Assembly: GCA_030045215.1 (NCBI GenBank)
Contig: JASIBJ010000636.1
Coordinates: 1 to 13,129 of the forward strand
Reading direction: 5' to 3'
Length of the DNA: 13,129 bases
From: Streptosporangiaceae bacterium
GTDB lineage: Bacteria; Actinomycetota; Actinomycetes; Streptosporangiales; Streptosporangiaceae
A program made the position numbers and the translations under genes. Of the stretch, positions 6,833-12,952 are shown piece after piece. The stretch's first letter is position 1; the number at the start of each line of letters is the position of its first letter. The notes beneath the pieces were generated by a model that saw nothing but the letters and a program-made list of their open reading frames with translations, ran no database searches and was not told the DNA's origin.

Positions 6833-6862
6833 GGAACGACGTATAGGAATGGTGTCTAGGCT
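6829..6862. repeat. Three short repeats at 13-bp spacing (TATAGGAA, TATAGGAA, TCTAGGCT)
   Basis: TATAGGAA occurs at 6829-6836 and 6842-6849, and a degenerate TCTAGGCT at 6855-6862. The starts are exactly 13 bp apart with 5-bp spacers. The set lies 72-105 bp upstream of the FDOR start and downstream of the SDR gene, in an AT-rich patch. It resembles an iteron-like regulator binding array; function is inferred. Confidence 0.4.
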
Positions 6863-6928
6863 GATCAGGTGGCGATTTCCGGCGCTGGGAAGCTGGGACA
6901 ACCCGCCGGAGATGCCGGTCTGCGAAGC

Positions 6929-7735
6929 TCACCCCCGGGCGAGCCCGCCGTTGCTCAGCAGGAGCTGGCCGTTGATCCACTTTCCCTCAGGCGAGCACAG
7001 GAAGTCGACCAGGTGCGCGGTGTCCTGCGGCGTGCCGAGGCGGCCGGCCGGGGTCTGCTCGATGATGCGGGCCTTGAGGTCGTCGCTCATCCAGCCGGTG
7101 TCGACCGGCCCCGGGTTTATCACGTTGGCGGTAATGCCGAGGTGCGCAAGCTCGCCTGCGGCCGCCAGCGTGATGCGGTCCAGGGCGCCCTTGCTCGCGC
7201 CGTAGGGGACGTTTCCCTCCGTGTGATCGCTGGTGAGCGCGATGATCCGCCCGGTGCCGCGCGGGCCGTTAAAGTGCAGCGCGAACTCGCGGATCAGCAG
7301 CCAGGTCGCCCGGGCGTTGACGGCGAAGTGCCGGTCGAAGCTCTCGACCGTCGTGTCCAGCAGACCGGAGTCGACGGACTCGCAATGGCACATGACCAGC
7401 GCGGTGACGTTTCCCAGGCGGCCCCGCACATCGTCGAAGACTCGGGCCGGGACGCTGGTGGCGGCGAGATCGGCCTCGATCGACAGCACGCCGGCTCCCC
7501 TGGCCGCGAGATCGGCGCTGATCGCCGCCGTTGCTCCCGGCTCCGCGCCCCAGGGCATCCGGTCGTCGTAGGCGGTCAGGTAGGTGAACGCGATATCCCA
7601 CCCGGAGTCGGCCAGCTGGCGGGCGATGGCCGCGCCTATGCCGATCGTCCGTCCGGCACCGGTAATGAGCGCCACGGGCCGGCCATCGGCGGGAACGCCG
7701 CTGCCCGACCCCTGGCTCCGCGGGTCGGCCCTCAT
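6929..7735 (-). CDS. Short-chain dehydrogenase/reductase (SDR) family oxidoreductase
   Basis: The 268-residue protein is a classical-type SDR, an NAD(P)-dependent oxidoreductase of alcohols or ketones, or of acyl-chain intermediates. The cofactor loop is TGAGRTIGIG (res. 25-34), two residues longer than the usual TGxxxGIG. ADL at 88-90 is the adenine-contacting element, and FAVNARATW (res. 137-145) supplies catalytic Asn140. The active site is S169 with Y178-GAS-K182. The Ser-Tyr distance is 9 residues instead of the common 12-13, so a loop is shortened. NPGPVDTGW (res. 207-215) and the C-terminal INGQLLLSNGG follow the family. ATG 7735 is the best start, though it has no clear Shine-Dalgarno; a TTG at 7771 would add 12 residues. 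The substrate cannot be told. It lies upstream of the FDOR gene on the same strand. Confidence 0.9.
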   Translation of the reverse strand: MRADPRSQGSGSGVPADGRPVALITGAGRTIGIGAAIARQLADSGWDIAFTYLTAYDDRMPWGAEPGATAAISADLAARGAGVLSIEADLAATSVPARVFDDVRGRLGNVTALVMCHCESVDSGLLDTTVESFDRHFAVNARATWLLIREFALHFNGPRGTGRIIALTSDHTEGNVPYGASKGALDRITLAAAGELAHLGITANVINPGPVDTGWMSDDLKARIIEQTPAGRLGTPQDTAHLVDFLCSPEGKWINGQLLLSNGGLARG

Positions 7736-7911
7736 ACAGTGATCATCGGATCGGGCCAGCCACGGCGGCAACCGATATCCTCAGCCGGCGCGGCCGCTCC
7801 GCCGGGCGCACCGACCCGTCCGCCACCGGATCCGCAGCAGCCCGCCCCGGAATGCGAAGCACCGGGCCAAGCAACGCGCGGCGCGCCCGCCGGAGTTCCC
7901 GACGGCACCGG

Positions 7912-8451
7912 TCAGCCGTGGCTGGCGACCAGTGCCGAGGCGACCGCGAGCACGAACGCGCTGGCAGCCACGGACACGTGCAGCGTGAGCAGACGGCCGG
8001 GAAACGGCCACGCGGCTCTGGCGTGGCGTCGGCGGGCCAGGTTGTTGCGGGCCTGCCAGGCGAGGCCGAGGGCGATGGTGACGAGCTGGATCGCGACCGC
8101 GGTCCAGGCCATTGGCCGGTAGTGGACGAACGTGAACATGGCCCAGAATGCCAGGCCGGTTACGGCGAGCGCCGGATGCGCGAATTCCAGCAATGGATGC
8201 TCGCCGGGCGGTGTCGGCACCCTGGCGTGCGGAACCGCTGGCGGCCTGCCGTCGGCCCTCAGCGGAATGGCGCCGATCCTCGCCGCACCGCTCGCGGCAG
8301 GCTGAGCGGCGAGGGAGGGCTGGGCCTGAACCTTGGAGGCGGGCGAGTCCCCGGCGGCGAGCCGCCGAGCGGCCCCGCCGGCGCGCAGCAGCGCCAAGCC
8401 CGCGCCGGCAGTGGCGAACCACAACACGAGCACGACGATCGCCAAAGCCAC
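7912..8451 (-). CDS. Small membrane protein of unknown function with intramembrane histidines
   Basis: I do not recognise a named family. The 179-residue protein has about four hydrophobic segments: 3-22 (at the very N-terminus), 93-110, 114-133 and 154-175. An Ala/Pro-rich hydrophilic linker (res. 30-88) follows the first. Histidines lie at or near helix ends: H92 and H110 flank helix two, and H158 is in helix four, in LLTLHVSVAASAFVLAV. That could ligate haem, as in small b-type cytochromes, but this is speculative. The start is GTG 8451: an in-frame TAG sits 6 nt upstream, so no longer start is possible. The ribosome-binding site is weak (AGG 7 nt upstream). The clean hydrophobic pattern makes this frame more credible than the basic, low-complexity alternatives overlapping it. 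It is 176 bp upstream of the SDR gene on the same strand. Confidence 0.65.
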   Translation of the reverse strand: MALAIVVLVLWFATAGAGLALLRAGGAARRLAAGDSPASKVQAQPSLAAQPAASGAARIGAIPLRADGRPPAVPHARVPTPPGEHPLLEFAHPALAVTGLAFWAMFTFVHYRPMAWTAVAIQLVTIALGLAWQARNNLARRRHARAAWPFPGRLLTLHVSVAASAFVLAVASALVASHG

Positions 8452-8560
8452 TCCCTAGCCTGTCGCTTTCGCTCCAGGCGCCAGGCTAGCCGACTACACG
8501 CCGTAGGTGAGCTGCCGGGGTTGGCCGGCCTGCAGTTCGTTCGGCTACATGCGCCCGGCA

Positions 8561-8592
8561 GCGGATCTGCCGGCGGGCCCGATCAGATCCGC
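8561..8592. repeat. 9-bp perfect inverted repeat with a 14-nt loop
   Basis: GCGGATCTG (8561-8569) pairs with CAGATCCGC (8584-8592); the 14-nt loop contains the palindrome CGGGCCCG. No T-tract follows directly on either side, so a classical terminator is unlikely. It could be a regulator site or an RNA structure; neither can be decided here. Confidence 0.35.
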
Positions 8593-8750
8593 GCCAGGGT
8601 CACGCCGTTTTCGTGGCCGCGAGCCGGCCAGCTGGACCTGGGGCTGCCGTGACCAGTGTGACGAACGAGACTAGGCCGCCATTTCTCCCGCGCGGCAGGA
8701 CAGCCACCAGCGCCGACAGCCGAAACACCGCCAACGTGTCTTTGAACTGC

Positions 8751-8760
8751 AGTGATCACT
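8751..8760. promoter_or_regulatory. 10-bp perfect palindrome AGTGATCACT (operator candidate)
   Basis: AGTGATCACT is its own reverse complement and lies about 40 bp before the presumed transcription start of the LAL gene, just upstream of where a -35 would be. The 9-mer CAGTGATCA also occurs at 7737-7745 next to the SDR start, though one such match could easily be chance. Confidence 0.3.
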
Positions 8761-8786
8761 TATAGTCATCATTCGATTCTCCCTTG

Positions 8787-8792
8787 TAGTAT
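8787..8792 (+). promoter_or_regulatory. Candidate -10 element (TAGTAT) for a leaderless LAL transcript
   Basis: TAGTAT fits TANNNT and ends exactly 7 nt before ATG 8800, the geometry typical of leaderless actinobacterial transcripts. No Shine-Dalgarno precedes ATG 8800 or ATG 8809. No clear -35 is seen, as expected if an activator is needed. Confidence 0.45.
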
Positions 8793-8799
8793 CGCGCGC

Positions 8800-11769
8800 A
8801 TGGAGTCCATGCTCTGCCCCGTGCTGATCGACCGCAGCGCCGAGCTCGCCGCGCTGACGGCCGCGCTCGAGGCAGCAGCCAGGGGGCACGGCAGCACCAT
8901 CTTCGTGACCGGAGATGCCGGGATAGGGAAGTCGAGGCTGGCGCGAGACCTGTCGGTCCGGGCCGCCGCCGAGGGCTTTCATGTGCTCACCGGGCGCGGA
9001 ACGGAGTCGACGGTCCCGGTGGCATACCGGCCCGCCGCCGAGGCCCTTATGGGAGCCGCGCGTGATGGCATCGAGCCCGACTCCCGCGGTCTCGCCCAGT
9101 ACCGGGCGGCGCTCGGCGCGCTGGTGCCCGAGTGGAGCGAGCCTGGCGACACCGGTGCCGAGATCTCGCCGGTCATCCTCGGCGAGGCCGTGCTCCGCGT
9201 CCTGGCCCTGCCGGGCTGGAAGGGGGGCCTGCTCGTTCTCGAGGATCTGCACTGGGCCGATCCGGAGACGCTCGCCATCGTGGAGTACCTCGCGGACAAC
9301 GTCGGATCGACCAATGTGCTCTGCGTGATCACCCAGCGCGACGGGGGCGGATCTGCCTCCGCCGACTTGCTCCAGGCCCTTACTGCCCGGCGAGCCGCGA
9401 GCCGCGTCGAGGTTCCCCGGCTGAAGCCGGGCGCGGTCGGGGAGATGGCTGCGGCCTGCCTGAACGTGCAGGAGGTGCCGGCCGACATCCGCGGCCTGCT
9501 GGCCGACTGCGACGGCCTGCCGTTTGCGGTGGAGGAGATCCTGGCGGCCGCCGTCTCCTCGGGCGAACTCGTGCGGGGTGAGCAGGGCTGGCATGTCAAC
9601 AGCGACGTCTCTACCGGCGTGCCCGACTCGATCGTCGGATCGGTGCGTAACCGGCTGGCGGCCTTGGGCCCCGCGGTCACGAACGTCATCGTGTCGGCGG
9701 CGATCCTGGGCAGGCAGTTTGACTGGACGCTGCTGCCGAGGGTTGCGGGCGTGTCCGATGCAAAGGTCCTGGAGGCGCTGCAGCGGGCGCGCGAGGTCCA
9801 GCTCATCGAGCCGGTCGGTGCCGAGTCTGGCCGGTTCAGGTTCCGCCACAGCCTGACCAGGGACGCGATCGTGTCAAACCTGCTGCCCCCCGAGCTAGCT
9901 GCCCGGTCCGCCGCGGCCGCGGATGCCATCGAGGAGGCGCACCCTGGCTTGCCCGGCGAGTGGTGCGAGCTGGCTGCCGAGCTGCACGCCGCGGCCGGCG
10001 AGCCTGCGGCTGCAGCCCGTTTGCTGCTGATGGCGGGCCGCCGCTCGCTGCGCCCTGGTGCGATTAGCAGCGCGATCGCGGCGCTGGAAGACGCGCGCAA
10101 GCTGCTCGCCGCGTCCCCGCGCCCCGAGCCCGACGTCGACCTCGAGATCGATGAGGTGCTGACCGAAGCACTGGCAGTGTCTGGCGACTACGACCAGCTC
10201 GTTCCGGTAGCAGACGACCTCGTCGCCAGGCTCGCGGCTTCCGGCGCGGATCCGCGGCGGCAGGCCCTGACCATGCTGAGAGTCGCCAGTACCAGGCCGG
10301 AGGATCACCTGGGTGCGGCGATTGCGCAGCTGGCCGCGGCGGAAGACATCGCGGGCCAGCTGCAGGACGTCGAACTTTCCAGCAGGATCGACGCCGTGTC
10401 GGCCCGCTGCGCCCTGGCCGGAGGCGAGCTGGACCGGGCCGAGGAACTGGCTCGGCGCGCACTCGCATCGGCCGAGCGAGCCGGGCTCTCCGGGTGGGCG
10501 GCTGACGTCGGGTTCGCGTCGCTGGAGGTGATCGGCCGACGCGAGCGGATGCGCAACCTCCCCGCCGCGCGCGAAGCGTTCGAGCGCGCACGCCAGATCG
10601 CCGACAGGACGGAACGAGGCGTGCTACGCATCCAGGCGCTGCATGAGCTCAGCACGATCGACATGCTGGAAACCGGGTCGGCAGGGCGGCTAATTGAGGT
10701 ACGTGAGCTGGCCCACCATGCCGGAGTGGTCCCCACGGCCACCTTGATCGAGCTTCAGCTCGCGAATCTGTGGAGCCTGGGCACCGAACTGGACAGGGCG
10801 CTCGCCGCGGCCCGGCAGTGTGAGCGGTCGGCCGCCCAGCTCGGGATAGCGCAGCTGGAGGCCATGGGCCTTGTGCTCCAGGCCAACGTCCACGCGATCC
10901 GCGACGAGCGGCAGCTGGCCGAGCGGGCAATCCACCGGGCCGAGAAGGTGATCGACGACCAGCACCCGGAGATCATGTTCACCGTCTGGGGCCAGTCCAG
11001 AGTGCTGGTATCCCTGTTCCGCGACGACCTGCCGCGGGCATTCAAGGCAAGCCAGACGGGCATGGCGTTCGGCCTGCAGGCAAAGACGTCGCCGGCGCGC
11101 GCGCAGAACTTTTACTCGGCCCTGCAGTCGCCGGTCCTGGCCCCGCGGCGTGCCTGGGGCTTGTGGGTCCTGCTGCAGACCGTGTGCGGTGACGGAGGCA
11201 GGCAGGCGATCGAACAGGCGGAGGGTTCCGACGTCGCCGTGAGCTGGAACAAGGGCTGCCTGGCATACGCCGAGGCGGTCCTCGAGGGCCGCGAGAGACG
11301 CGTCGAGCGAGCCGCCGTCCTGGCCCGCGAAGGGAACGACCATTTCGCACCTTTCGCGCCATGGTGGAACCACCTCGCCCGCAGGCTGGTGGCTCCGGCG
11401 GCGCTGGAGGACGGATGGGGAGACCCCGTCGCCTGGATGCGGGAGGCGGCCGCCGAGTTCGACGCGACATCGCACGATCGGCTTGCCTCCGCGTGCCGGG
11501 GAATCCTGCGCCGGGCCGGGGAACGCGTGCCCAGATCGGGGCGCGGCACTGCGAAGGTGCCGCCGCAGATGCGCCGGCTCGGCATTACGAGCCGGGAGAT
11601 GGACGTTTTCCTGCTCGTAGCACGAGGTTTTTCGAACACAGAGATCGCGGCCAGGCTCTATATCTCGCCCAAGACCGTGGAGACCCACATCGCCAGCCTC
11701 GTCGCCAAGACGGGCCAGGCGGGCCGGCGCGAACTCGTGGCCCACGCTGCCCGTTTCACCCAGTCGTGA
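8800..11769 (+). CDS. LAL-type transcriptional regulator: AAA/STAND ATPase with C-terminal LuxR HTH
   Basis: This 989-residue protein is a large ATP-binding LuxR-family regulator of the MalT/LAL type. Residues 6-32 hold the RSAELAALTAALEAA entry helix. Walker A is GDAGIGKS (res. 38-45) and Walker B is LLVLEDLHWAD (about res. 144-154), followed by DPETLAIVEYL. FRHSLTRDAI marks the end of the winged-helix/sensor region. The centre, about residues 370-870, is helix-rich and Ala/Leu/Arg-rich with TPR-like repeats. The C-terminus (about 926-985) is a LuxR HTH: LGITSREMDVFLLVARGFSN then EIAARLYISPKTVETHIASL. Such proteins are usually ligand- or partner-gated activators, often of secondary metabolism or transport. 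ATG 8800 is preferred over GTG 8752, which would precede the candidate -10, and over ATG 8809. The sigma factor gene follows 240 bp downstream. Target and effector are unknown. Confidence 0.92.
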   Translation: MESMLCPVLIDRSAELAALTAALEAAARGHGSTIFVTGDAGIGKSRLARDLSVRAAAEGFHVLTGRGTESTVPVAYRPAAEALMGAARDGIEPDSRGLAQYRAALGALVPEWSEPGDTGAEISPVILGEAVLRVLALPGWKGGLLVLEDLHWADPETLAIVEYLADNVGSTNVLCVITQRDGGGSASADLLQALTARRAASRVEVPRLKPGAVGEMAAACLNVQEVPADIRGLLADCDGLPFAVEEILAAAVSSGELVRGEQGWHVNSDVSTGVPDSIVGSVRNRLAALGPAVTNVIVSAAILGRQFDWTLLPRVAGVSDAKVLEALQRAREVQLIEPVGAESGRFRFRHSLTRDAIVSNLLPPELAARSAAAADAIEEAHPGLPGEWCELAAELHAAAGEPAAAARLLLMAGRRSLRPGAISSAIAALEDARKLLAASPRPEPDVDLEIDEVLTEALAVSGDYDQLVPVADDLVARLAASGADPRRQALTMLRVASTRPEDHLGAAIAQLAAAEDIAGQLQDVELSSRIDAVSARCALAGGELDRAEELARRALASAERAGLSGWAADVGFASLEVIGRRERMRNLPAAREAFERARQIADRTERGVLRIQALHELSTIDMLETGSAGRLIEVRELAHHAGVVPTATLIELQLANLWSLGTELDRALAAARQCERSAAQLGIAQLEAMGLVLQANVHAIRDERQLAERAIHRAEKVIDDQHPEIMFTVWGQSRVLVSLFRDDLPRAFKASQTGMAFGLQAKTSPARAQNFYSALQSPVLAPRRAWGLWVLLQTVCGDGGRQAIEQAEGSDVAVSWNKGCLAYAEAVLEGRERRVERAAVLAREGNDHFAPFAPWWNHLARRLVAPAALEDGWGDPVAWMREAAAEFDATSHDRLASACRGILRRAGERVPRSGRGTAKVPPQMRRLGITSREMDVFLLVARGFSNTEIAARLYISPKTVETHIASLVAKTGQAGRRELVAHAARFTQS

Positions 11770-11776
11770 CCCGGTT

Positions 11777-11794
11777 GATTTATCTAGATAAATC
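11777..11794. promoter_or_regulatory. 18-bp perfect AT-rich palindrome (operator candidate)
   Basis: GATTTATCTAGATAAATC is a perfect 18-bp palindrome with only four G/C bases, embedded in GC-rich DNA. It starts 8 bp after the LAL stop codon and lies 215 bp upstream of the sigma factor start. As RNA it would give only a weak 7-bp AT-rich stem with a CTAG loop and no U-tract, so a protein binding site is more likely than a terminator. The binding protein is unknown. Confidence 0.5.
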
Positions 11795-11842
11795 GGCCTC
11801 TTGCCGCATCGGACCCTGCGCCCGTCCCCAACCGTTCCTTAA

Positions 11843-11890
11843 CTCAGGTGGCCGCGCGCGGTAGCTCAGGCTCTGCCTGATGTGCCTGAG
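11843..11890. promoter_or_regulatory. Cluster of CTCAGG/CCTGAG elements upstream of the sigma factor gene
   Basis: CTCAGG occurs forward at 11843-11848 and 11865-11870, exactly 22 bp apart, and inverted as GCCTGA at 11875-11880 and GCCTGAG at 11884-11890. TCAGGC-tct-GCCTGA (11866-11880) is a perfect inverted repeat, and CTCAGGC (11865-11871) also pairs with GCCTGAG (11884-11890), giving two alternative stems. It lies 120-170 bp before the sigma factor start. This could be an operator array or a leader-RNA switch; I cannot tell which. Confidence 0.4.
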
Positions 11891-12009
11891 GCGGTAATCA
11901 GCCAGTCTTACTGCTGGGTAACACCCAACCAGCACCCGGCCCCCCAACCGGCAAACCCCCGAATGCAATCGGTTGCGGCTGGCGGAGCCCCAGCGGACTA
12001 GGAGGACCC

Positions 12010-12756
12010 GTGACAGTCGACACTGCTGTGGACGTGACGGCTCATGAACATGTCCAGGCCAGCGACAACCTCACCCGGTTCGAAGCCGAAGCGATCCCGT
12101 ACATGCGGCAGATGTTCCCGGCAGCCCTCCGGCTAACACGCGATCGCTGCGATGCCGAGGATCTCATCCAGGAAACCTTTGCCAGGGCCTACCTGAAGTT
12201 CCACCAGTTCACGCCCGGCACCAACCTGAGGGCGTGGCTGCACCGCATCATGTTCCACGCCTTCTACAGCAGCTGCCGCAAGCGGCGCACGCGGCCGGCT
12301 GAGACCCTGACAGGCGATCTCCTGGAGGCCGCCGAGTCCCAGGCCGGACGCGCGGCTCAGGGCCGCTCAGCCGAGGAGGAGGCTCTCGACAACCTGGCCG
12401 GCTCCCGCGTGATGCGGGCGCTGGGCGAGTTGCCGGACTGCTTCAAGACCGTGCTCTACCTCGCCGACGTGCAGGGATACCGGTACAGCGAGATTGCCGA
12501 GATCATGGGCACTCCGATCGGGACCGTCATGTCGAGGATCCACCGCGGACGGCACATGCTCAGGGCCAGGCTGCTCGGCCAGGTCAGGCCGCAGGCCGAG
12601 GCTGGGCCGGTCGACGCGGCAGCGGAGCCGACACTGCGCGAGGTCGCGACCCTGCGGGGCCTCGAGCCCGCCACTGGCACCGTTCCCGCCCCGGCGACCG
12701 AGTCGGTCGCGCAGGTCACGTCCGGCGGCCCGGCCGAGGAACGACTCGCGGCCTGA
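12010..12756 (+). CDS. ECF (extracytoplasmic function) RNA polymerase sigma factor, SigR/SigH-like
   Basis: The 248-residue protein is an ECF sigma factor. Region 2 spans about residues 24-92: FEAEAIPYMRQMFPAALRLT, DAEDLIQETFARAYLKF (res. 48-64) and GTNLRAWLHRI (res. 70-80). Region 4 spans about 132-186: LGELPDCFKTVLYLADVQGY (res. 138-157), SEIAEIMGTPIGTVMSRIHR (res. 160-179). These motifs are closest to the SigR/SigH (thiol-stress) group as I know it. GTG 12010 has AGGAGGA at 12000-12006, a strong though close ribosome-binding site. Two features are odd. A 58-residue Ala/Pro/Glu-rich tail (res. 191-248) follows region 4. And no zinc anti-sigma gene of RsrA type follows: only 196 bp of non-coding sequence lies before the next gene. 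Control may therefore be transcriptional, through the tail, or by an unlinked anti-sigma factor (inference). Confidence 0.92.
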   Translation: MTVDTAVDVTAHEHVQASDNLTRFEAEAIPYMRQMFPAALRLTRDRCDAEDLIQETFARAYLKFHQFTPGTNLRAWLHRIMFHAFYSSCRKRRTRPAETLTGDLLEAAESQAGRAAQGRSAEEEALDNLAGSRVMRALGELPDCFKTVLYLADVQGYRYSEIAEIMGTPIGTVMSRIHRGRHMLRARLLGQVRPQAEAGPVDAAAEPTLREVATLRGLEPATGTVPAPATESVAQVTSGGPAEERLAA

Positions 12757-12785
12757 CGCTGGCAGTGCCCAGCTCCGGGTAGGCG

Positions 12786-12811
12786 CGGTTGGTTGCCTCC
12801 GAGACCAACCG
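12786..12811 (+). terminator. 8-bp stem-loop just downstream of the sigma factor gene (possible terminator)
   Basis: CGGTTGGT (12786-12793) pairs perfectly with ACCAACCG (12804-12811) around a 10-nt loop, 29 bp after the sigma factor stop. No T-tract follows. It may aid termination or protect the transcript end; the stronger stem at 12854 is the better terminator. Confidence 0.35.
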
Positions 12812-12853
12812 AGACCCGGCGAAGCTGGCCGAAGCGGACAGACGCCCCGGGAG

Positions 12854-12892
12854 CGGGGGTGCCAGGACCGGCCACCGGTCCTGGCACCCCCG
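12854..12892. terminator. Strong perfect 18-bp stem-loop terminator
   Basis: CGGGGGTGCCAGGACCGG (12854-12871) pairs perfectly with 12875-12892 around a 3-nt CCA loop, followed by TCATT. Actinobacterial terminators commonly lack a long U-tract, so this very GC-rich stem between two same-direction genes most likely ends the sigma factor transcript. By symmetry it could act in both directions. Confidence 0.75.
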
Positions 12893-12938
12893 TCATTGCC
12901 CGCCCGCTGGCGGTGACGGCGGGCGCGGCGGGCGCCGA

Positions 12939-12944
12939 TAGATT
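12939..12944 (+). promoter_or_regulatory. Candidate -10 element (TAGATT) for the histidine phosphatase gene
   Basis: TAGATT fits TANNNT and ends 8 nt before GTG 12953, in a short AT-rich break in GC-rich DNA. No Shine-Dalgarno precedes the GTG, consistent with a leaderless transcript. A weak GTGACGG at 12913-12919 is the nearest -35-like sequence but is spaced too far. Confidence 0.4.
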
Positions 12945-12952
12945 TGTGCCTT

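Larger units (their letters stand above)
8452..8799. other. 348-bp intergenic region upstream of the LAL regulator gene
   Basis: No convincing gene is seen here on either strand. The region separates the reverse-strand membrane protein gene from the forward LAL gene, so it should hold both promoters. It contains an inverted repeat at 8561-8592, a perfect 10-bp palindrome at 8751-8760 and an AT-richer patch at about 8735-8795 that includes the candidate -10 at 8787. Confidence 0.6.

Noticed and set aside
6869..8122. Long forward open frame opposite the SDR gene and beyond
   Set aside because: It mirrors the SDR gene and continues into low-complexity Arg/Ala sequence; no domain is visible.
7781..8422. 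Reverse-strand Arg-rich frame overlapping the small membrane protein
   Set aside because: It is highly basic and lacks hydrophobic periodicity; the 7912-8451 frame gives clean membrane helices.
8590..8720. Short reverse frame ending HENGVTLARI in the intergenic region before the LAL gene
   Set aside because: I found no start codon with a ribosome-binding site in the frame, and nothing resembling a family; treated as non-coding.
8752..8799. GTG 8752 as start of the LAL gene
   Set aside because: The 16 extra residues do not resemble LAL N-termini, no Shine-Dalgarno precedes it, and the candidate -10 (8787-8792) lies downstream of it.
8671..9849. Long reverse-strand open frame opposite the LAL gene
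   Set aside because: It is antisense to a gene with clear Walker motifs; its composition is Arg/Gly/His-rich with no recognisable domain, typical of GC-rich shadow frames. The same holds for 10690-11745 and the other antisense frames.
11777..11794. The AT-rich palindrome as a terminator of the LAL gene
   Set aside because: With no unpaired loop beyond CTAG, a weak AT stem and no U-tract, it does not fit an intrinsic terminator.
11850..11920. GGTAGCTCAG at 11860-11869, resembling the 5' part and D-arm of a tRNA
   Set aside because: No matching anticodon arm, no T-arm GGTTCGA-type sequence and no pairing acceptor stem downstream; it is explained by the CTCAGG cluster.
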